A DNA stretch of 37,161 bases from Mediannikoviicoccus sp037890055 (GCA_037890055.1 JBBKBD010000020.1); one strand, 5' to 3'; shown: positions 17,319 through 24,300, counted from the stretch's first letter. The notes: generated by a model not told the origin, from the sequence alone. Translations and numbers: made by a program.

Positions 17319-18485
17319 TTTTCTTTGCTGTTCCTCCAGTTAAATTCTCCCACCTATTTATAATGACATCACAATATTTAGGGTCTAGTTCCATTAAATA
17401 ACTTTCCCTATCATTTTGTTCACAAGCTATTAATGTTGTTCCACTTCCTCCAAATAGGTCGAGTACCTTATCTCCTGGATTTGTGTTGTTTTGTATCTGG
17501 TAGTCAAGTAATTTAACAGGTTTCATTGTAGGATGCTCTGCATTTCTGTTTGGTCTATCAAAATCTAATATCGTAGTTTGTCTTCTATCGCTCGCCCACA
17601 AATGTGCTGCTCCATCTTTCCAACCGTATAAACACGGTTCATGCTTCCAATGATAATCTTGTCTTCCCATAACCATTGAGTTTTTATTCCATATTAAACA
17701 CTGTCTTATTTGCCATCCCACATCGTTACAAGCCCCTCTAAAAGCGTATCCTTCCGAGTCTGCGTGCCAGATGTAGAACACCCCCCCCCCGATTTCAATA
17801 CCGTGTCTGCAGCATAAAAGGCATTTTTAAGAAACTCCCTAAAATCATCATCTTCCATTTTGTCGTTTTGTATTTTTAAAGCATCTTCGGTTTTGCCTTC
17901 ATAATCAACATTATATGGTGGGTCAGTTATTAATATGTCCATAAGATCTCCATTTGTTAGTCTTAATACATCTTCCTCTTTTGTGCTGTCCCCACACATT
18001 AAAAAATGTCTTCCTAATTTATATATATCGCCGAATTTAGTTCTCGGCTCTTCCGGAGGATTAATATCGAAATCTTCGTCTTCTTGTACTTCATAGGATT
18101 TAACTTCAATATCTTCAAATCCAAATTTTTCCATGTCGAAATTTATTTCTTCTAATTCAAACAATTCAGATTCTAATAATTCAAAATTCCACTCTGCTAA
18201 TTCAGATACTTTATTATCTACAATCCTGAAAGCTTTTACCTGTTCGTCGGATAAATCGTCTGCTTTTATTGTAGGTATCTTTGATAATCCTAATTCTTTA
18301 GCTGCCTTTAATCTTGTGTGACCTGCAATAATAACATTATCTTTATCTATAATAATTGGTACTTTAAATCCAAATTCTTTAATTGAATTTTTTACCATTT
18401 CAACTGCTTCATCATTAAATCGTGGATTATTTTCATAAGGTTTTAATTCCTCAATATCCAAATATTTAATATTTACTTCTTCCAT
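17311..18485 (-). CDS. ParB-domain DNA methyltransferase, out of frame at a G10 tract
   Basis: The gene reads continuously only if the 10-G run at 17781-17790 (C on the plus strand) is changed to 8 or 11 G. As written the first frame ends in the shifted frame at 17706. The restored protein is about 390 aa. Residues 1-100 are a ParB-like N-terminal domain with IIAGHTRLKAAKELG. The methylase follows as a beta-class enzyme (motif IV before motif I): DPPY at 188-191, then after the break VFYIWHADSEG, the AdoMet motif DLFGGSGTT and MELDPKYCDVI. The probable activity is N6-adenine or N4-cytosine methylation of phage DNA. No cognate restriction enzyme is nearby. In the interrupted state the protein lacks the AdoMet-binding half. 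Confidence 0.85.
17781..17790 (-). repeat. Homopolymeric G10 tract (phase-variation candidate)
   Basis: Ten consecutive C on the plus strand, so ten G in the coding strand, lie inside the methyltransferase gene between catalytic motif IV and the AdoMet motif. It is the only G/C homopolymer of this length in this AT-rich window. Tracts of this kind change length by slipped-strand mispairing. The actual count may also be a sequencing or assembly error. Confidence 0.8.
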
Positions 18486-18501
18486 GCTTCCCTCCCGAAA
18501 T

Positions 18502-18527
18502 AAAAAAGGGACACGTAAACGTATCCC
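18502..18527 (-). terminator. Intrinsic terminator in the late leader, before the methyltransferase
   Basis: On the minus strand GGGATACG and CGTGTCCC form an 8-bp stem (one G-U) around TTTA, followed by six T. It starts about 40 nt after the promoter at 18572-18599 and ends just before the methyltransferase ribosome binding site (GGGAGG). Late transcription must read through it. Confidence 0.85.
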
Positions 18528-18571
18528 AATTCGATGAAATTCTTTAAAATCTCATACCACTACACAATACT

Positions 18572-18599
18572 ATTATACCACATTTCAAGGTATTATCAA
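18572..18599 (-). promoter_or_regulatory. Late-operon promoter
   Basis: On the minus strand TTGATA (18594-18599) and TATAAT (18572-18577) are separated by 16 nt. The -35 overlaps the stop codon of the ArpU-like regulator, and transcription would begin near 18565. It is the only near-consensus promoter seen ahead of the late genes. Confidence 0.75.
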
Positions 18600-19024
18600 C
18601 TCTGATATACGTTTTTGTAGTTTTTTTCTATAAGATTTAAGGCATTTTTATGGATTGCAAACGAATGTTGACTTGAATATCCCGTTTCGTCGCATATTTG
18701 ATACCACTCCAAGCCTTCCATATACCTTAACTCAATAATCAATTTTTCTTTTATATTTAAACTCTTGAGTAAGTCTTTTATTAAATTCATAGATTGTACA
18801 GTATCAGCTTTTTGTGCTTTGATTTTATCTTCAAGTTCCATTTTTGCCACTACATAATCTTCTATCTTTGAACCTGTTTTTCTGCTTGTTTGTACTCTAT
18901 CATCACTACTATATACTGGTGGTAAAGTTGTACCTATTTCTTCAATATCTTTTAACTGCCTTGTGTATGAATTAATTAATTTCCTTTTAAAGTATAAATC
19001 TTTTAATTCCTGCCTTATATCCAT
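18596..19024 (-). CDS. ArpU/RinA-like late transcription regulator
   Basis: The ATG at 19024 follows TAGGAGTGATTAT. An upstream start would overlap SSB. The 142-aa product is helical at first (LKDLYFKRKLINSYTRQLKD) and ends with a sigma-70 region 4-like helix-turn-helix: LNIKEKLIIELRYMEGLEWY, then QICDETGYSSQHSFAIHKNA. This pattern fits the DUF1492/ArpU/RinA group. Such proteins switch on late genes in Gram-positive phages. Here the gene lies directly in front of the late promoter, so it is probably the activator or anti-terminator of the late operon. Confidence 0.8.
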   Translation of the reverse strand: MDIRQELKDLYFKRKLINSYTRQLKDIEEIGTTLPPVYSSDDRVQTSRKTGSKIEDYVVAKMELEDKIKAQKADTVQSMNLIKDLLKSLNIKEKLIIELRYMEGLEWYQICDETGYSSQHSFAIHKNALNLIEKNYKNVYQS

Positions 19025-19034
19025 ATAATCACTC

Positions 19035-19502
19035 CTAGAACGGAACATCATCATTTTCTAAAGGAAAGGCATCTCCACCTAATCCAAAGTCTTCTTCTGG
19101 AAAATCTTGACTAGTATTTTGATTTCTTTGATTGTAATTTGAATTGTTTTGCTTTTTATTATTTCCTGCATTTGCTATAAAATGTATTCTATCAGCAATT
19201 ACATCAGTTCTAAATATTCTATTACCGTCTTGATTATCATATGAACTTGTTTGTATTCTTCCAGTTACTCCTAATTGCTGTCCTTTTGCAATATAATTTG
19301 TAATTAGTTCTGCAGTTTTTCCAAATGCTATGATTGGAATGAAGTCTGCTGTAGGTTGCCCTTTGCTTTCTGCATCTGCTTTTTTGTCTTTTGATAACCC
19401 TCTATCTACAGCTAAGGTAAACCTGCATACTGCCATTCCACTTTGTGTATGTCTTGTTTCAGGATCTTTTGTTAATCTTCCAATTAAATTTACTGAATTC
19501 AT
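19035..19502 (-). CDS. ssb: Single-stranded DNA-binding protein
   Basis: This 155-aa protein starts with the OB-fold sequence MNSVNLIGRLTKDPETRHTQ and contains NYIAKGQQLGVTGRIQTSSY, as in bacterial SSB. A Asn/Gln-rich linker (residues ~113-135) leads to the acidic tip ending DDVPF, which binds partner proteins. It covers single-stranded DNA in phage replication and recombination. The start shares one base with the stop of the gene upstream. Confidence 0.95.
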   Translation of the reverse strand: MNSVNLIGRLTKDPETRHTQSGMAVCRFTLAVDRGLSKDKKADAESKGQPTADFIPIIAFGKTAELITNYIAKGQQLGVTGRIQTSSYDNQDGNRIFRTDVIADRIHFIANAGNNKKQNNSNYNQRNQNTSQDFPEEDFGLGGDAFPLENDDVPF

Positions 19503-19840
19503 TATTCTTCCTCCTCATCAAACATATCAATTTGATTGCTTTTTACTTTTTCCAAAACAACCACATTATCATCAAGTTTGAACTCCATATCCTTGTATGC
19601 ATCTCCACCGTCTAAGCTTGATTTCTTTTGTAAGTTAGTAACTATCTTGTAGTTAAAAGCTGGCATTTTATAAGCTGTTTCTTCTTTTTGCTCATACATA
19701 GTTCCTATTTTCAACTTAAGGGTTATATCGCCTTGCTCAAATTCTCCAGCAGCTATTTTTTTAGCAACATGGATAATTGATGCGTCTAGACTTGTTTGCA
19801 TTTCTTCAAATTTTTCATCTCGTAAACTAAATATCCTCAT
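19502..19840 (-). CDS. Hypothetical phage protein upstream of ssb (112 aa)
   Basis: I recognise the general pattern as a phage hypothetical but no function. The first 35 residues are helical (SLRDEKFEEMQTSLDASIIH). The rest is beta-rich, ending with the acidic QIDMFDEEEE. The last codons encode the AGGAGG ribosome binding site of ssb. Coupling to ssb suggests a role in replication or recombination. Confidence 0.7.
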   Translation of the reverse strand: MRIFSLRDEKFEEMQTSLDASIIHVAKKIAAGEFEQGDITLKLKIGTMYEQKEETAYKMPAFNYKIVTNLQKKSSLDGGDAYKDMEFKLDDNVVVLEKVKSNQIDMFDEEEE

Positions 19841-20205
19841 TATTTCCTCCTTAAATCACTTTCTTTTATAAATTGTCCGTTAACAGTCTTTCCTTTTCTA
19901 TCTTTGATTTTGTTATAAGCACTCTCTAAACAACTCATAGGGTCAATATCTAATTGTTTGCATAGGATAATTAAAGTAACAAATATATCGCCCATTTCCA
20001 GTTTAAGTTTTCGTTCAAGGTCAAGACATATTTGATGTTCTTTAAATTCTCGATTATAAAATAACTTGAAAAAATCAAATTCCGTCTTGAACTCAAACAC
20101 CTCTTCTATAAACTTCATAAATTGCTTATCTGCATTTTTTTCATATAGTAAATCTTTCTCGTCTGCCCACGCTAAAACTTTTTCTTGTAATTCTTTTAGT
20201 TCCAT
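19840..20205 (-). CDS. MazG-like nucleotide pyrophosphohydrolase
   Basis: This 121-aa protein shows a MazG-like all-helical pattern: KFIEEVFEFKTEFDF with an EExxE-type metal-binding stretch, and LKLEMGDIFVTLIILCKQLD, whose E-x3-D pair would complete the site. The ending NKIKDRKGKTVNGQFIKESD is typical of the phage MazG-like family (PF12643-like). Such enzymes hydrolyse NTPs or other nucleotides. The ribosome binding site for the next gene is encoded by its last codons (LRRK). Confidence 0.75.
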   Translation of the reverse strand: MELKELQEKVLAWADEKDLLYEKNADKQFMKFIEEVFEFKTEFDFFKLFYNREFKEHQICLDLERKLKLEMGDIFVTLIILCKQLDIDPMSCLESAYNKIKDRKGKTVNGQFIKESDLRRK

Positions 20206-20208
20206 TTT

Positions 20209-20409
20209 TTAGTCCTCCTCAATTTCATAATCAAAGTCTACAACTTCGCCCCATTCGCTTCTTCCGTCATCTATCAAAAGCATCCAATTTATCTCTTTGT
20301 TTAAATCTGGTATAAACCTATCCTTTTTTAAATTATCTTTCATATTGTCAAACTCTTCTTTTGTAACTTCCATTTCACATTGATATCTAAAATCCAATAT
20401 TAACTTCAT
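20209..20409 (-). CDS. Hypothetical acidic phage protein (66 aa)
   Basis: I do not recognise this protein. It is acidic, with a small beta-strand start (MKLILDFRYQCEMEVTKEEF) and an ending EIEED whose codons form the ribosome binding site of the MazG-like gene. GGAGGACTAAAA precedes its ATG. The gene belongs to the tightly packed early operon. Confidence 0.6.
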   Translation of the reverse strand: MKLILDFRYQCEMEVTKEEFDNMKDNLKKDRFIPDLNKEINWMLLIDDGRSEWGEVVDFDYEIEED

Positions 20410-20411
20410 TT

Positions 20412-20624
20412 TTAGTCCTCCTGTTTATGCTCTTTAATTGTTTTTTCAACTTCTAGCAACTTTTCTGAAATTACAATCCTACATCTGTTTATTTTGTCCT
20501 TATTGCAATTGTAATAAATGATATAGTCTTTTTCGGTTTTACCAATCTTTTCAACTTCTTTTTCAATATCATTAAGAAAGTCTTTGCATATAAGAATATT
20601 GTTTAGTAGTTTTTCTTTAATCAT
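20412..20624 (-). CDS. Hypothetical helical phage protein (70 aa)
   Basis: I do not recognise this protein. It is mostly helical and highly charged (FLNDIEKEVEKIGKTEKDYI), possibly a short coiled coil. The C-terminus KEHKQED overlaps the ribosome binding site of the next gene. It has GGAGGACTTTAAAA upstream. Confidence 0.6.
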   Translation of the reverse strand: MIKEKLLNNILICKDFLNDIEKEVEKIGKTEKDYIIYYNCNKDKINRCRIVISEKLLEVEKTIKEHKQED

Positions 20625-20626
20625 TT

Positions 20627-20977
20627 TTAAAGTCCTCCGTTATAAGTGTCTATAATGTTTAATACTCCTTCTTTTATTCTTTCGGAAATAAATTCTATAA
20701 ACTCTTCCCTATCAACTAGGTCATATTTAATGTCTTTTTTTTCGTCAACAATCATAGTTTGTGTTGCAAACCCGATATTGTCTCTAACTGTAATATCCCA
20801 ACAACTTATAATCCAGTCTCTTAAATCTTCACTCGGACTAGATATACATACTCTAGGAGTTAGTTTTTCATCATCTATTACTTTTACACAAAAATTTCTA
20901 TATTTTTTTGGCATAGTTGACTCTCCAAGTTCAAATTTTATTCTTTTTCTACTAATCAAATCTTCAAAGTCAATCAT
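20627..20977 (-). CDS. Hypothetical phage protein (116 aa)
   Basis: I do not recognise this protein. It has mixed alpha-beta character (KYRNFCVKVIDDEKLTPRVC; DWIISCWDITVRDNIGFATQ) and ends with a helix (FIEFISERIKEGVLNIIDTY). No catalytic motif is visible. The ATG is preceded by GAGGAGAAATAACTA. The upstream gene ends 3 bases away. Confidence 0.6.
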   Translation of the reverse strand: MIDFEDLISRKRIKFELGESTMPKKYRNFCVKVIDDEKLTPRVCISSPSEDLRDWIISCWDITVRDNIGFATQTMIVDEKKDIKYDLVDREEFIEFISERIKEGVLNIIDTYNGGL

Positions 20978-20980
20978 TAG

Positions 20981-21181
20981 TTATTTCTCCTCGTTGTATG
21001 TTTTTATTAATTTCTGCATTAATTCTTCACAATATCTTTTTGTTCGTACTTCGTTGTCTTCTAATTTTACTTGTTGACAACTAACACTAAACACTAAATA
21101 CACAATATCTTTTCCAGTTAATGTTAAATCATATTCTGCTTCCATCTTCTCATCATCAAGCGATAATCTTTTTTCAACCAT
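20981..21181 (-). CDS. Hypothetical phage protein (66 aa)
   Basis: I do not recognise this protein. It is short and charged (MVEKRLSLDDEKMEAEYDLT), with a middle strand (DIVYLVFSVSCQQVKL) and a helical C-terminus (YCEELMQKLIKTYNEEK). GGAGGATTAAAAC precedes its ATG. It is part of the early operon. Confidence 0.55.
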   Translation of the reverse strand: MVEKRLSLDDEKMEAEYDLTLTGKDIVYLVFSVSCQQVKLEDNEVRTKRYCEELMQKLIKTYNEEK

Positions 21182-21184
21182 GTT

Positions 21185-21412
21185 TTAATCCTCCTCGTCA
21201 TCGTCAAAGTATAAATAACTTTCGTTTTCAATATCGTGCATCTGTTTTAATCCACTTAGGTAAAAATTTAACTCGTGATTTGTAATGTTTTCAAAATTTA
21301 ATCCAATTACTTCCTCAATAATTTTTACTTCTTTTGAATTTTTGTCAATGTAATAATCACCGTCTAAACAATTTTCTACTGCTTCAATAAATTGTTTATA
21401 AGTTATTTTCAT
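21185..21412 (-). CDS. Hypothetical phage protein (75 aa), related to the 77-aa protein at 29747-29980
   Basis: I cannot name the family. The C-terminal half (VKIIEEVIGLNFENITNHEL, then GLKQMHDIEN) matches the other small protein at 29747-29980 in order and spacing, so the two look like paralogues within one phage. The protein ends with DDEED, whose codons supply the next gene's ribosome binding site. The start overlaps the gene upstream by 4 nt (ATGA). Confidence 0.6.
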   Translation of the reverse strand: MKITYKQFIEAVENCLDGDYYIDKNSKEVKIIEEVIGLNFENITNHELNFYLSGLKQMHDIENESYLYFDDDEED

Positions 21413-21651
21413 CTCTTTATCCTTTCCTCATAAGTCTTTTGTAGGTTCAACCATGTTTTATAATCTACCTTTGTTACACGTTCTAGTTTTAAAGCTAAGT
21501 CTTTATTTACTGGTATTTCTTCATTAACTAACTTGTCTATAACTTCTACATCTACTCCCGCTCTTTTAGCAAAATCAGCGTTAGTTATTCCAACTTCTTT
21601 GATAACATCTTTTATATAACTTCCTACATGAAATGGGATTTTATTAGTCAC
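21409..21651 (-). CDS. HigA-like XRE helix-turn-helix protein
   Basis: The GTG start at 21651 follows AGGGGTAGTAAAG. The 80-aa product has the HigA/VapI arrangement: PFHVGSYIKDVIKEVGITNA, a helix-turn-helix (DFAKRAGVDVEVIDKLVNEE), then LKLERVTKVDYKTWLNLQKT. HigA proteins are antitoxins that repress their operon. No HigB-like toxin is found on either side, so here it is more likely a transcription regulator taken into the phage. Confidence 0.7.
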   Translation of the reverse strand: MTNKIPFHVGSYIKDVIKEVGITNADFAKRAGVDVEVIDKLVNEEIPVNKDLALKLERVTKVDYKTWLNLQKTYEERIKR

Positions 21652-21662
21652 CTTTACTACCC

Positions 21663-21752
21663 CTAAAAAATCAAATTCCCCAATTTATTAACAACCCAAT
21701 AAGCTAACATCATCACAACTACATAAGCTATATATTTTATAAATTCTTTCAT
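21663..21752 (-). CDS. Single-span membrane peptide (29 aa)
   Basis: The ATG at 21752 overlaps the stop of the 51-aa gene (TAGTGATG), with AAGGAC upstream. The product is a single hydrophobic helix (FIKYIAYVVVMMLAYWVV) with short charged ends. It could be a tiny membrane protein of the early operon, such as an exclusion peptide. Function is not known. Confidence 0.5.
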   Translation of the reverse strand: MKEFIKYIAYVVVMMLAYWVVNKLGNLIF

Positions 21753-21754
21753 CA

Positions 21755-21910
21755 CTAGTCCTTTTCTATTTCAAAGCTACATGATTTCATAAAATCTTCT
21801 GCTTCTACCACTAAGTCGTCTATGCTATATCCATATTCATAATCACTTAGTAAGTTTCTAGCTACTTCTATTGCATCTTCTAATCTCACTACTTTTAATT
21901 TTTCTGCCAT
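21755..21910 (-). CDS. Hypothetical acidic phage protein (51 aa)
   Basis: The start has a strong ribosome binding site (TTGGAGGATTAAA). The acidic product begins MAEKLKVVRLEDAIEVARNL and ends SCSFEIEKD. It is mainly helical and without a recognisable motif. A second GGAGG motif lies further upstream. It is followed directly by the membrane peptide gene. Confidence 0.6.
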   Translation of the reverse strand: MAEKLKVVRLEDAIEVARNLLSDYEYGYSIDDLVVEAEDFMKSCSFEIEKD

Positions 21911-21935
21911 TTTAATCCTCCAATATCCTCCTATT

Positions 21936-22082
21936 TTACATATATATCGCTACTACCCTTTTTAATAATACGAACATTATTAATATTAATATTAATAAAA
22001 GGCACCCTGGATATTTATCTATAACCCAGCTAAACAACATCAATATAAGTATATAAACTATACACTCTATAATAGTTTCCAC
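21936..22082 (-). CDS. Two-span membrane peptide (48 aa, GTG start)
   Basis: The GTG at 22082 lies 4 bases after the stop of the DUF3310 gene, with AGAGGGGT upstream. The product is strongly hydrophobic: CIVYILILMLFSWVI, a KYPGC turn, then LLLILILIMFVLL, so it should form two membrane spans. The TTAATATTAA repeat in the DNA encodes the LILILI stretch. Its role is unknown. Confidence 0.5.
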   Translation of the reverse strand: METIIECIVYILILMLFSWVIDKYPGCLLLILILIMFVLLKRVVAIYM

Positions 22083-22086
22083 GCTT

Positions 22087-22470
22087 TTACCCCTCTAAAA
22101 TCCAATCCAAATAAACCCTACACTTTTTATAATCTTCCAATCCGTTCTTTTTTTCTGCACGTATTAAGTATTTAAGACAATTACCTATGCAAAAACTCTT
22201 AAATCCGTCTTTACCAAGAACAGCCTTAACTACATCTATACTCTCTATATTTAGTCCGTCTAGCTTATAGTGTTTAGGTTGTTTTATTTCATCTTTACAA
22301 GTGCAATCTTCACATTCATTACAACAATTACACTCTGTATCTTCTTTATTTTCTATAACTTTATCTCTGAAAAGTAAACCAACTAAATTAAAATCCTGTG
22401 TACTTGCATAGTCTATCGCACCTATACATTGACGACCTATTAAATTTTCTAAATTTATTTCGTTTTCCAT
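22087..22470 (-). CDS. DUF3310 (SaV-like) protein with an inserted Cys cluster
   Basis: The C-terminal half of this 127-aa protein is a clear DUF3310 domain: QPKHYKLDGLNIESIDVVKA, then IGNCLKYLIRAEKKNGLEDY, and YLDWIL at the end. DUF3310 occurs in T7 gp1.7 and many phage proteins and is linked to nucleotide metabolism. Residues ~44-60 add a Cys cluster (ECNCCNECEDCTC) with six Cys in 12 residues, absent from usual short members. It may bind metal. AAAGGGGGTTTTAAT precedes the start. Confidence 0.8.
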   Translation of the reverse strand: MENEINLENLIGRQCIGAIDYASTQDFNLVGLLFRDKVIENKEDTECNCCNECEDCTCKDEIKQPKHYKLDGLNIESIDVVKAVLGKDGFKSFCIGNCLKYLIRAEKKNGLEDYKKCRVYLDWILEG

Positions 22471-22471
22471 A

Positions 22472-22762
22472 TTAAAACCCCCTTTTAAATAGTTTGTCCA
22501 TAAAATATAATTGGTCCTTAATAGCTTCTTGCAAAACCCTTATATATTCTTCATCTTCTTTACTTAAATTTTCTTTAGGTATATATTTTTCTAACTCTTT
22601 AGCATACTTAATAATATCTAAAACACTATCATTCAAATTATCTTTTTTATATACTTTTTCTCTCAAATCATCTTTAAGGTCTATTATTAGTCCAATGAAC
22701 GCCACTATATAAATACTTATAAGAAATACTGTAATTGTTACACAAAAAATAGTTTCAATCAT
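22472..22762 (-). CDS. Membrane-anchored helical protein (96 aa)
   Basis: One N-terminal transmembrane helix (IFCVTITVFLISIYIVAFIG) is followed by a charged cytoplasmic helical part (DDLREKVYKKDNLNDSVLDI). No family recognised. It starts with a 4-nt overlap (ATGA) with the upstream gene, so translation is coupled. It may act at the membrane, for example in superinfection exclusion, but this is a guess. Confidence 0.6.
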   Translation of the reverse strand: MIETIFCVTITVFLISIYIVAFIGLIIDLKDDLREKVYKKDNLNDSVLDIIKYAKELEKYIPKENLSKEDEEYIRVLQEAIKDQLYFMDKLFKRGF

Positions 22763-22950
22763 ATATCAACTACCTCTTGTAATTGCTCTAATATCCATTC
22801 AACCCCGTCATTGAAACCAATTGCTTCAGTACATAATCTTAAATAGTTAGGGTCTTCCGTTTCTTTAAATCGTGCAAAATTCATTACTATATCTTTACTT
22901 TTTTCATCTACCTTTTTTAAAACAATATCTGTAAATTCTTCCTTATTCAT
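22759..22950 (-). CDS. Hypothetical phage protein (63 aa)
   Basis: I do not recognise this family. It is helical (MNKEEFTDIVLKKVDEKSKD; CTEAIGFNDGVEWILEQLQE). It overlaps both neighbours by 4 to 8 nt, as is usual here. It has no visible motif. Confidence 0.6.
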   Translation of the reverse strand: MNKEEFTDIVLKKVDEKSKDIVMNFARFKETEDPNYLRLCTEAIGFNDGVEWILEQLQEVVDI

Positions 22951-23479
22951 CTAACACCTCTATATTGTTGTATTTAATTTTCATAAAATATTCATTTAAA
23001 TCAAAGTTATCAATAATTATTTTTGTTCTTGCTTCTTTCATTGCTAAGTCTACGTCTAAAGCTTTAATAACTATTTCTTTGTTTACTTCTCTAGTTATTT
23101 CTTTTGTTTTAATATCTTCAAAAGTCGCTGTTACATCAAGTTTAAAAGTCTTATCATAGTATTTCAATTCACTTGCATATTGAATTATTTTGTCTAAGAA
23201 TATTTCTTTTGAGAGTTCTATATATTCTTCGTCATCATAGTATTTCTTTAAATCCTCTATCAGTTCAAACATGCAATCTAAGGTGTAATATCCTGTAAAT
23301 AAATAGTTCAGTAGTCTTTGTAAAGCATATATATCTTCCATTGTAAATATTAATTTGTCATAATCTCCACATGTTTCATAATATAAGTCGTCATCTGGTA
23401 TTTCTTTATCTGATACATAAAGTCCACCCAAGTGACTTTCATAGATATATGCTTTTTTATCGTCTGTGTTTTTAGTCAT
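22943..23479 (-). CDS. Hypothetical phage protein (178 aa)
   Basis: I do not recognise this protein. It is acidic and Tyr-rich, with an N-terminal strand (KAYIYESHLGGLYVSDKEIP), a helical middle (MEDIYALQRLLNYLFTGYYT) and a beta-rich C-terminus (FKLDVTATFEDIKTKEITRE). It overlaps the preceding gene by 8 nt (ATGACTAA). No catalytic residues stand out. Confidence 0.6.
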   Translation of the reverse strand: MTKNTDDKKAYIYESHLGGLYVSDKEIPDDDLYYETCGDYDKLIFTMEDIYALQRLLNYLFTGYYTLDCMFELIEDLKKYYDDEEYIELSKEIFLDKIIQYASELKYYDKTFKLDVTATFEDIKTKEITREVNKEIVIKALDVDLAMKEARTKIIIDNFDLNEYFMKIKYNNIEVLDE

Positions 23480-23994
23480 CTTCTACCTCTATCTTGTCAA
23501 ACATGTTTAAATCTACATCATGTTTTTTAGCTACTTCTTGTATTTCCTTGTCTGTAAATTCACATACATAATCTTTACATTGCAAGTTATTTTCTAATCG
23601 TATAAAATCGCCATCTTCTTCGTCTGTAACCAAGTTTAAATAGCAATTCTCAATATCTAATGGAACTGGTGCAGAATCTGTAATCCACATATTTTTTTTC
23701 TTTTAACCTATATTGATATTTCTTTTCTTCCGTTCTAAGTTCTAAGGGTGTTCTTACAAATTTTACAAATAGGTTTAATAAATCATCTTTTAACCCATGT
23801 GGTAGATTAAAAAAGTAGAACATATCTGTGTTTATAGTGTGCATTTGTTTAATTCCTAACATGGCTACCGTATTACATGTTTCATTTTTGCATTTGTCTA
23901 TAAAAATATAACTTAGTTCTTCTTTAATTCTTAAATTAACGTTATATAATCTTCCTAAGTTTTGTACTTCTTATTTTAATTCATCAATTCTCAT
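23472..23994 (-). pseudogene. Broken early phage gene (premature TAA plus frameshift in A8)
   Basis: The reading frame from an ATG at 23994 stops at TAA 23971-23973 after seven codons (MRIDELK). Read-through continues EVQNLGRLYNVNLRIKEELS and, further on, GLKDDLLNLFVKFVRTPLEL, then loses frame at a run of eight A (minus strand, 23692-23699) and resumes as MWITDSAPVPLDIENCYLNL to VEDD. Removing one A joins the two parts. The join resembles a common ~160-aa phage hypothetical that ends with TDKEIQEVAKKHDVDL-type sequence. With two lesions it is most probably a pseudogene, although either could be a sequencing error. Confidence 0.75.
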
Positions 23995-24013
23995 GTTTTA
24001 TCCCTTTCTTTTT

Positions 24014-24292
24014 TTATGCATAACCACAAGTTGTTCCAATTAGCCTAATATAATCATTTGCCCCTGCTTCATTTCCATACCTATAAACAAATCCTTTTAA
24101 AGGCTGCTCGGCTATAATGGTAATTACACCTTTTTTGTAACCCATTTCTTTTGCTGTATCTAAGATAAATTGAAATGTTTTTTCTTCTTCATCTTCGAAT
24201 ATAAATATCGTTTTAGCTTTGTCATCAAAGGCTATAGTTAATATATCCACGTATCCCAATGATTTTTCTAGTGGTATTTTTTCTCTAAACAT
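24014..24292 (-). CDS. Hypothetical phage protein (92 aa)
   Basis: This is a well-started gene (TAGGAGGAAAA upstream) of unknown function. It has beta-alpha character: GYVDILTIAFDDKAKTIFIF, then KTFQFILDTAKEMGYKKGVI, and the C-terminal IRLIGTTCGYA. The single Tyr/Cys-rich end is not part of a recognised site. Confidence 0.6.
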   Translation of the reverse strand: MFREKIPLEKSLGYVDILTIAFDDKAKTIFIFEDEEEKTFQFILDTAKEMGYKKGVITIIAEQPLKGFVYRYGNEAGANDYIRLIGTTCGYA

Positions 24293-24300
24293 TTTTCCTC

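Noticed and set aside
21409..21651. HigA-like gene as half of a toxin-antitoxin pair
   Set aside because: Neither neighbour resembles HigB/RelE. The gene upstream in the transcript is a membrane peptide, and the gene downstream is an acidic protein of unknown family.
23650..23862. A separate 70-aa gene starting MLGIKQMHTI
   Set aside because: It is the middle of the broken gene at 23472-23994. It has no start signal of its own and ends in the wrong frame after the A8 run.
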